Below are positions 55,859-64,000 of a DNA stretch of 64,000 nucleotides, in pieces. A program made the translations under genes and the position numbers. The stretch covers positions 868,001 to 932,000 of the forward strand of contig WAEK01000012.1 of assembly GCA_011634665.1 (NCBI GenBank), in the 5' to 3' direction. This stretch comes from Mortierella sp. BCC40632. Its lineage: Eukaryota > Mortierellomycota > Mortierellomycetes > Mortierellales > Mortierellaceae. Under the pieces are notes generated by a model that was not told the DNA's origin, made no database searches, and saw only the letters and a program-made list of their open reading frames with translations. Numbering within the stretch: position 1 is the stretch's first letter; every line of letters begins with the position of its first letter.

Positions 55859-58800
55859 ATGAACAACACATATGGCGATAATGATTCTTTCGGAAACGAC
55901 ACCTTCCCTGGCAACGAAACCTTCCCTGATCGGGATAGATGGAGAGACAGGTTCCCCCCAGGTGGACGTGGACGGCCTGGGTGGGATTGGGCCCGGATGG
56001 TGATGCCCGATACGAGTTATCTCGTCGCAACTTGCTATCTCTCGTTCCTCTGCATCGTGGCCGTGATTATGTGCCTCCGGTCCAAGACGCGCCTTCGCAT
56101 CTACGCCTGTCTTCTCACTTACCTCGGCCTCTCCATCGCCATCTTGGGCCTGCTCCAAGCCAAGTTCATAGTTTCGGCTAACTGGTTTTGGGCATGGAAC
56201 TTTGCAGCAGAAGGCGTGGCAGTTGTCATCTTGGCGCTGACTATTGTATCTGTTGGCTCGGGGTTCTACCCAATGGCAGGAAGCAAGAATATATACTGGC
56301 GCATGTCAATTAGTATCATTGTACTCTATGGTACCTTCTCCTTCGCCAACTTTGTCTACTATACATACACCAAACTCATCTCTCATCCCATCTCACCTGA
56401 GGAAGTCCAGAATCTCCGGTCCAAGATTATTGATGCTGGTATTTTTACTGAGGCAGACCTCAGAGCTCAACGGTACTTTGCGCGCCGGCGGGGGAATATT
56501 CCTCCAGGCGATGCTGCCATTACCGGAGTTGACAGCTGGCGGCAGTTGACCTGGGCTGAGAAAGACATGTATGCGCGACCCTTGACGCCGTTCTACTTGG
56601 GTCATCAACTGCTCATGCTGGCGACTTGCATGTGGGTCGTAATGTATCTTTTTATACCCCTTGTTCGGCATCACCGCCATGGGCCCGTTGGCCGGCCCAT
56701 TGACAGTGACATGATGGCGGTTGGTGTCTGGTATCTATCAAGCTTAATGACGCTTGCCTTTGTAAGTCCAACATGACCACCCTTCCCGCTTTTTGTCCGT
56801 TTTTGAAAAACGACTCTTGCTCGTCAGAAATGGAAAAAACAACAACAACAGGGTATCGGTGATGACTAATACTTCTTCCACTGCTTCCAACTCACTCTCT
56901 CTCTCTCTCTTAAGGCCTATGCTGTTCTCAACATTGTGTTTTGCATCAACCAAGAATTTATCTTTGAGCAGCAGGCCCAGGCATTTGATCTCTGCCTCCG
57001 CATCACAATTGGGCCCATTTTCTTCCTTCCAGCCCCAGCTTTCCTAATCAGGTTCTACCGTAACCACTTTCAAAAGTTTAAGGGCAACAGCAGCGGGGGA
57101 CGAAATAAAGGTAGTGGTGGCCGAACATGGGGTTCTGGTAACAGACACGGAGTCAATGGCTCCTTTACCAACTCAGAGATCCCCGGTGGGTTCAACGGGA
57201 GCCACTCCATCTCGCCTGAGGGGACGCGTGTTGGCAGTCGACTTGATACTGCCAGTGCAACCCGTGGTTCTCTCGATCAGGGCATGGATGGCATGCCAAA
57301 CAAGCTCTTGAACCCCGTCAGTCCCACGAGTTCCTATGGAAAACTCAAGTTCTTCCCGACCAGGGATCGCGGTCATTCCGTCGAAAGCAGTCGTGGTTTG
57401 AACAGGGACTTTGAATGCGAGTCATCCCTATCCCATAATCTTTCCGACGCAAGCCATATCGAGTCGAGTCCTTCTTTCAGCCATCACCTGGATGGCCATC
57501 GTAGTACACCCCTTCGGAACTCAGTAGTCATTTCATACGATTTTGATGAAAAGTTTCCCGAGGTTGTGAGGGCCTCCAGTAGTCTGAGCCATCCACTCCA
57601 GGAGGACGAGTCTCGGCCCTACCCAGTCGATACGCCACAACAGCCTAAGCCAGCATTGACTCCAGAGAACTTGAAGTTGGCAGCTGAGAACAGAGGCAAG
57701 AATGGCTACCTCGCCATTACGTCTCTTTCAGATTCACCAAGAAGGAGCCCCACAGGGGATTCTGACCGCACATTGATTCGTTCTCATGATATTCATGGTA
57801 AGATAACCCCCTCCCCTTCAACGTCCTTTGCATTCATCAAAGAGCACGCACTTTATCTCTTAACAGTGGCTAACATAATCGTGGCCGCTTTACGAATCCA
57901 GATTGCGCGTCTTCCTCTGGAGACCCACTCACGGTCGAGCTGATCACTGGCTCTACAGGATGGGAAGTTGGAGGGTACGAAGCAAAATTGCCAGACGAGA
58001 GCAAGGATCAGGCTGTGGCCCCAACGGACACTGCGCCAACAAGTGCGATATTGCCCAGTACCACCTACCTTGATTTAGATGGACTCACTGGTCTACAGAA
58101 GCAGCTCGCTGAACATCGATCTACATTACTTCCTCAAGCCATCGCTTATAAGGCCAACTTTGAGGAGCGGAACAGCGATGAGATTTATGACCGATCCCAC
58201 AAACCTCCAGCAGAACATGTGCCAACAACAGACTATTCGCATGCTGGAGGAAGCGAAATGGTCTCTCGCGAGCTCTATCCCATGACAGCAATTACTTCCG
58301 AACCGCCTAGCAGCGGAGCGAATAGGGCCTACTCACGAAGCAGGGATACTGATTTTGATACATATACCCACCCTGCGTCGCATGTGGTTGACCCCATCCA
58401 CTGGAATATGACCTCGTCTTCATCCTCGTCCAAGAATAAGGCGGATTTCTCTGGAGGATACCACCATCAGGACGAGACCCCACCCAGTCACCACCACTAT
58501 TCAAAGGACAGTAAACCCAAAGATCGCATCATTTCCACATTCTCAAAGGTCATCAGCCATAAGCCAGGTCACGCCAAATCTTCATCTCATCATAGCTCTC
58601 ATCACCGATCCCAGCAGGACCAGAGGGACCGTGTCCATGATCATCATGGTGACAGTCATGCTGATGCCTCCACCAAGGGACAGGTCGTCGCTACGGTAGA
58701 GGAGCTTACCATGGACTCTGTTCGTCGATACCAAGAGTTGGATGAGCATTATACCAAGGGCGCCGACACCTATAATTATTCGGATCCATATGACAGTCAA

Positions 58801-60261
58801 GGGGGATTCAAGTCCAAGTCGACTACGAGTGTGGTTCGACCACCTAGCAGCAATAGTGCCAGTAGCCGCAAAGAGGCTCGTCGGTCAACCTCACCTTCAG
58901 CGTTGCCATCGTTGCCCTCTTCGTACCCATCTCACCGAAGCATGAGTGCAGGAGGTAATGGGGTGTGTGCCCCAAGTATTGCCTCGGCCACCTCCCGTGA
59001 TAGTCTTGCGAGTAGCAAAAAATCTGCAGGATCCAAGGATCCCATGCCGACGAGTGCGAGCGCAAGACCCACCTCTCCAATTCCTTCCAAAAAATCCAGC
59101 TCACGACTTTCTTCGAGGACTACCCGGTCCAAATCAGATTCAAGCAGTTTCCATGAAGCAATTGACGCAAGGGCACAATCTCCACCGACTGAAAAGCTAC
59201 CTGCTTCACCATCACACATTTCTTCGCCCACATTGCCCTCGTTCGGTTCATCCAGCACTGCAGAGGTTCCTACTGTCTCGTCTCCACCTCCTGTCAAGAC
59301 TTCACTTTTGCCTCCACCTCGACAGAGTTGGAACCGTACTCCTAAATCATCCAAAGGAGGCAACCATTCTGGACAGATTCCTGTCACGGCTATCGATACT
59401 AAACTAGCGAACGAAGGCCTCACGGGTTCGACGTCCTATTTGTTTGATGCTACAGGAAGTGGCCCAAGTCCAGGTCCTGGCTCTGCAGGCGGTCCACCAA
59501 CATCCTCGTCTAGTATTGCCAACTTGTCCTTTTCCTCCTCGTCTAGTTCTCCCAGAGCAGGTAGTCCCGACTTTTTGTCGCGCGAACTGCCTCAGTCTCC
59601 CATGTCTCATTCGACAACCCGGGATTTTTCTCGAACAAGTCGTGAACGGGCTCGTTCGCCTAGACTGGAAACCAGTTATCATCAACGGTCGATGGATAAT
59701 CTTAGTGCCGCGTATTCTGCAGGGAAACGAGCAGATCTTGGTCAACACAGTTCTTCTGCGTACTCGTCCTACAACTCGATCCAGATCCCTTCAACCACAC
59801 ACCATGGTAGTAAACTGGGTATCACAGTGCCATCGTCGCTCATGTCGAGCTCACCACCTTCACCTCATGTGAAGAATTCATCCAGCAATGTAGTAGGTCA
59901 TTCATATCTGAATCACTCTACGACAATGGATGGAGCAAGTCCAGGAGACCGCGAGTCGAGCTATTCTGTCGATCCCTATTATTCCTCTTATGACAGTGGT
60001 CGGAGAGGGATGATGGGCGGAGCTCCTTCTTCTGTGGATAGGAATGGTGGCCGATCCAGCAGTCTAACAACTGAGCGGACCAAAAACCTGTTGGGTGACG
60101 ATCCCTGGACACAGGCGCTCGTGAACCGGGCCCAGGCTCAGACAACTCGATCTACAGGAAACGCTCAGTATGGCTCGAGATATGAAGGAGATCCAATCAA
60201 CAGTGGTGGTGATCAAGAACAAAGCGGGCGACCGGCTGTTGCACGGACAGCCTCGGAATAA
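55859..60261 (+). CDS. Seven-TM receptor-like protein with very long Ser-rich cytoplasmic tail
   Basis: Exons are 55859-56761, 56915-57797 and 57902-60261. Joins TTT|GCC and G|AT keep frame and give 1381 residues. The N-terminus has several N-glycosylation sites (NNT, NDS, NDT, NET) and no signal peptide, which is usual for a receptor with the N-terminus outside. Seven hydrophobic segments can be drawn: YLVATCYLSFLCIVAVIMCL, IYACLLTYLGLSIAILGLL, the WFWAWNFAAEGVAVVILAL segment, ISIIVLYGTFSFANFVYY, HQLLMLATCMWVVMYLFIPL, YLSSLMTLAFAYAVLNIVF (spanning the first junction) and TIGPIFFLPAPAFLIRFY. About 960 residues of Ser/His/Pro-rich tail follow, with many S/T-P sites. I do not recognise a named GPCR class. 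The topology suggests a sensor with a phosphorylated tail, which is an inference. Confidence 0.8.
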
Positions 60262-61350
60262 CCAGAAATATGTGAATCGGATTAAAGAAAGGGAGGACGG
60301 GAAAGGGGGGAAGGGGGATAATCAAGTATTACAAGAGTAAAGCTTGTCGCCGTCGTCGTCGTCGTTTTTTTTTTTTTTTTTTCTTTCTTTCTTTTTTTCT
60401 GCTAGCGCAGATTGTAACTTAGTTCTCTCTCTCTTCTTTTTTCATTCTCCTTCAGTCTCTCAGGAGTGGACAATGATTACTCCAAAACAGTGGTTGAAGG
60501 GGATAAAAAAAAGTGTATTACCACAAAAAAAAAAAAGGACCTTAATAAAGCTTGCACCAATAATATTCACATTAACGAGTACTAAAAGGCATATTGATGC
60601 ATGCATTGAGTATTGATAGCATGCTAAAAAAAAAAAAAAAAGCAATAGTAGTACTAACAGTTATAGTTTGCGATTGAGCCTCCTGAATTTTGTTCCGCAC
60701 TCGGAAAATCGGAGGAAAAACTCTTAAGGTAGTCTCGTTAATAGACTTTGTAAACTTGGATCCATTCCAATAATCATTGAGTTAACTACAAAAAAAAAAA
60801 AAAAAGCAAATGCAAATGCAAAGCAAAACTTTCGGGTCCTGAAAAGGAATTTACTTGCCCACGAAAAACCATGAAGACTAGATTCACTAGTCCAGAAGCC
60901 AACCTAGTCACAATGACTGCCCCCTTTCCCCTCTCCTTCCTCCATAACTGTACACGTGGGACCCTTGTTGTGCTCTTTCCATTGGTTTGAAGGGTCTCTT
61001 TGTACTTTGTACTTTGTAACAAAAGCACCAGAGACGATTGAGTTGAACATCATGATCCAATGGCGTCCAATGCCCAAGGAAGCCTCAACCATAGAATAGG
61101 AGCAAATGATACAGATCGAAAAAAAAAAAAAAAAAAACTCGAGGTCCTTTTTTTTTTTGTTTATCTGCTAATGAGTTTGTGAAACTCGAATAACGTTACG
61201 TTATTGACACTCTTGGAGAAAGCTAGCTTTCGTAGCGCTCGATCCCCTCCTTCCCTTCATCCTTTAAAGATATTTTGTGAACACGAGTCGAGTACAAAAC
61301 ACGGACCACAGCAACGATGACCTGCTTGTTTCATTTTGGAACTTGTCAGG

Positions 61351-61387
<37 letters not shown>

Positions 61388-62834
61388 TAATGAGACTTTT
61401 GACGGATAAAAAATACACTTGGTAGGTCCATCCTGAGGGAGTGGATGAGGAAAGGGGGTGGGGGGTGGGGAGGCTTCATGCTGCTTCAGTGCTCATGTCA
61501 CAAAAGAGATGTGCCTGACTTGATAGTTGTTCATTTAGTCTGTTTTTTTTTTCGACACACAAATAAAACAGAAACTTTGGATCTAGAGAGTTATTGATCG
61601 GCCGCTTTCGCTCCCTGATTAGCAGTTAAAACTCAAAGGCAGTCTTTTACATATATAAAAGTATATATCTCTAGATCCATTCGTTGGTAATATGTTAGTG
61701 TACCTTCCTGGTAGCGCTCTCTCTACTTACCTGCCATCTAGAGAAGGCCGGTTTGCTTGAATGTCAACGACTGTTTTGACCGTTTCGCCGCACTGGGGGA
61801 GGGGAGGGGGATGATCTACGGTCCTTTGTTCTGATGCATTGCCATGTTATGGATCTTTTGCACAAGAAGCAAGTTGAAGGGGGGAAAGGGGAGGGGGAGG
61901 AAGAGGCCTGGGACAATCACTTTTTTTCAAGTGTTTGTCTGACTCTCTTGACAAGGGGCGGTGAGATCGTTGTGAAACAACGTAGTACGAGAAGGGTCTT
62001 GCGGCGGTCTTAACGTTTGCATATAGTGTATTTTTTCGAGTCTCGGAACAGGTGTTACTGGGACATTACACTGCAGTCATGATGAATGTGAAGACTGTTT
62101 GGCGCAAGGGCAAAGACAGTCTCATATTGAATATGGCATGCCTATCGAGGACATCGGCTGTAGCATGAGGGATCAACCGGACAGGTTATGCAAACCCTTA
62201 CCAAGGATTGCCTTGAACAAAAGTAGTGTTTGAGGGGAGAGGGGGGAGGAAGAGGAAGGTAGGATAGGAAAGAAACAGAGTGGAGTATTAGAAAAGGGCT
62301 AGGATAGAGAAAACATGGAATTCGAGAAAGAGTTGTGCATTAGCCGGGGGGAAAGAAGGGACCATGGTCTTTCAGGAGAGAATTTCAGGTGTCAGTCATA
62401 AGCAAAAGCATAGGTTGACTCTGTTTTCGATAAAGCGTACGATCACGATAGGTCTTGGAGCACCCAGCAAACATCCTTTGTCTACTTAGAGGTCTCTGGT
62501 CCTTATTGTACAAGACCAAGATGCAGGCGAGAGAGAGGGAGAGAAATCGCCAAAGGTGCTGTGGAGACGAGGCACTGAGGAAGAAGGAAGCGGACAAAAT
62601 ACAGTGGGTGAAAAAACAAAAGGTAAAATCTGGAAAATGTGGAGCTAGGCTTTCCTCCCCCTGCGTGCATATTTCGTGTCAATCTTATTAATCTTCAAAA
62701 AGACCTGGTAAAGATAATAGGAGGACTGTGTGTGATCAGTTGCTCCAAATATCATACATCGGGGATTGCTACTCATCGTCTCTCCGCTTATCTCCTTTCG
62801 CTATTCCTCGTTGAACCTCATGATACTCACAAAA

Positions 62835-62865
<31 letters not shown>

Positions 62866-63019
62866 CACACACGTTTAGTTGAATATATTATGTTTTCTCT
62901 CTTTCTTTTTTATATATCTGGGTCGCTGTTGCAATAGTAGTGATAGTGGTTGCTGACGGGATCGGGGTGTCTATATAATGGGGGAGTGCATTTCTTTTTC
63001 TTTTTCTCTTTTTCCTTGT
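60262..63019. other. Intergenic, 2.8 kb, rich in A/T homopolymers
   Basis: No gene is seen. Poly-T lies near 60366-60382. Poly-A tracts lie near 60791-60805, 61120-61138 and 61351-61384 (34 nt). A combined poly-A/(CA)n block lies near 62831-62871. Confidence 0.5.
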
Positions 63020-63959
63020 TTACTTTTGCATAATGTTGATCAGCCTAGATAAACAAGAGTAAAAATGGGTCGATTACTTGATTAGTCAATCAGGCATTTC
63101 TTATGGAACTGTACTGCAATGGAAGTGAGAACGTGGCAGCAGCACAGAGAGGAAAGAAATACATACCAGTCTAGACCCTCTGTGAGGCCCTCTCCCTTGA
63201 CAGCGCTTGTTTTGTAGATACTCCATTGACGGTTCTTGAGGGTGCTCAGTCCAAGCGCCTCCGAAACCTCAGCGGCGCTCATTGCTCCGGACATGTCCTG
63301 CTTGTTGGCAAAGACCAGCAACGATGCATCCTTGAGCTCATCCTCTTCCAGCATTGCCATCAGTTCCTCCTTTGCAGTCGAGACACGATCCCGATCAACC
63401 GAGTCGACGACATAGATGACAGCGTCTGTGTTGGCATAGTAGCATCTCCAGTAGGGCCGGATCGACGTCTGACCGCCTAGATCCCATACTTGGAACTTTA
63501 TATTCTTATATTGCAGTGTCTCCATGTTGAATCCGATGGCTGCAAAAAAAAAAAAAAATAAATTTCAAACATTGATTAGTCAACATGAAAAAGCACCAAT
63601 GCCAAGAGACCACAAAAAGCACTGTGCAGAAGGCTGTAAGATGTACAAGTGCAGCCAAAAGAGATAAAAAAAAAAAAAAAAGATCACTTGGACAAAGAGC
63701 CTCTCTCTCTCTTTCGATCCCTCTACATGGAATCTTCTGAACAAGCTGGACAAAAAGTGTCCAGAGAGCAAAGAGGCAAAAGAACCGATTGTCAAGAAGA
63801 AAAGAAACAAGAGAATCATACTTGGGATGGTTGTTACGACTTCGCCCATTTGAAGCCTGTACAATATCGTCGTCTTTCCTGCTCCGTCCAGACCAAGAAT
63901 AAGGATCCGGACTTCTTTATCTCCTATGAGCCTGCCAAGAATGCGAGAGAAGATGGAGC
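63020..63959 (-). CDS. ARL1: ARL1-type small GTPase, 5' end beyond the window
   Basis: Exons on the minus strand are 63822-63959, 63167-63539 and 63020-63044, joining A|CC and TG|G in phase. The exon coding for the initial Met-Gly lies past position 64000. This Arf-like GTPase acts at the trans-Golgi, where it recruits GRIP-domain golgins. Motifs seen are the P-loop [17 protein letters not shown], switch-I region [13 protein letters not shown], switch-[23 protein letters not shown] and the TSAVKGEGL loop. The match to Arl1 over Arf1 rests on GSIFSRIL at the start and [20 protein letters not shown]. The last exon is only 25 nt and ends LINIMQK. Confidence 0.92.
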
Positions 63960-64000
63960 CTATTTTTTGTTACAAAAAAAAAAAAAAAGAAAGGCGAATG

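Overview
The window comes from a fungal nuclear genome. Genes carry short GT-AG introns of about 40-400 nt, proteins are rich in Ser/Gln/Pro low-complexity tracts, and the recognisable genes are fungal: a Zn2Cys6 regulator, a C2H2 regulator, Fmp46, Imp1, a SUN protein, a cytosolic acetyl-CoA synthetase and Arl1. The very long A/T homopolymers, the HSPA12-like Hsp70 and an intron-rich Fanzor gene suggest an early-diverging fungus of the Mortierella/Mucoromycota type. That placement is an inference, not a proof.

Region 1 (1-10.8 kb) is the accessory, transposon-derived part. A decayed MULE (Mutator-like) transposase with a SWIM zinc finger lies at about 1.78-3.17 kb. It is followed on the same strand by a long multi-exon gene (3980-10049) whose C-terminal third is a Fanzor, the eukaryotic TnpB-like RNA-guided nuclease. 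It has RuvC-I Asp, the DEYQTS block, a C4 zinc ribbon and the RD of RuvC-III. I reconstructed eight exon-exon junctions that all keep frame and join about 800-900 upstream residues to the nuclease part. One intron of this gene is a 329-bp hAT-like MITE plus one copy of its 8-bp target duplication, so splicing restores the pre-insertion exon exactly. A second intron holds a 215-bp solo LTR with a 5-bp target duplication. Two compensating one-base shifts in A-runs and one splice-phase conflict leave open whether the locus is still functional.

Region 2 (10.8-25.4 kb) is ordinary gene space: IMP1 (+), a SUN-domain protein (+), an unrecognised nine-exon coiled-coil protein (+), a secreted cupredoxin-like protein (-), an HSPA12-like Hsp70 with a Q-rich N-terminus (-), an Fmp46-like redox protein (+) and a transglutaminase-like protein (-).

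Region 3 (25.4-63 kb) alternates large genes with long gene-free stretches: about 9.9 kb upstream of a Zn2Cys6 factor (35365-39441, +), and about 9.2 kb between the divergent C2H2 factor (44131-46620, -) and a seven-TM receptor-like protein with a very long Ser-rich tail (55859-60261, +). An acetyl-CoA synthetase gene (-) lies tail to tail with the Zn2Cys6 gene. The window ends inside a 5'-truncated ARL1 gene (-). The gene-free stretches are full of CT/GA, CA and poly-A/T tracts and hold no ORF I would defend.
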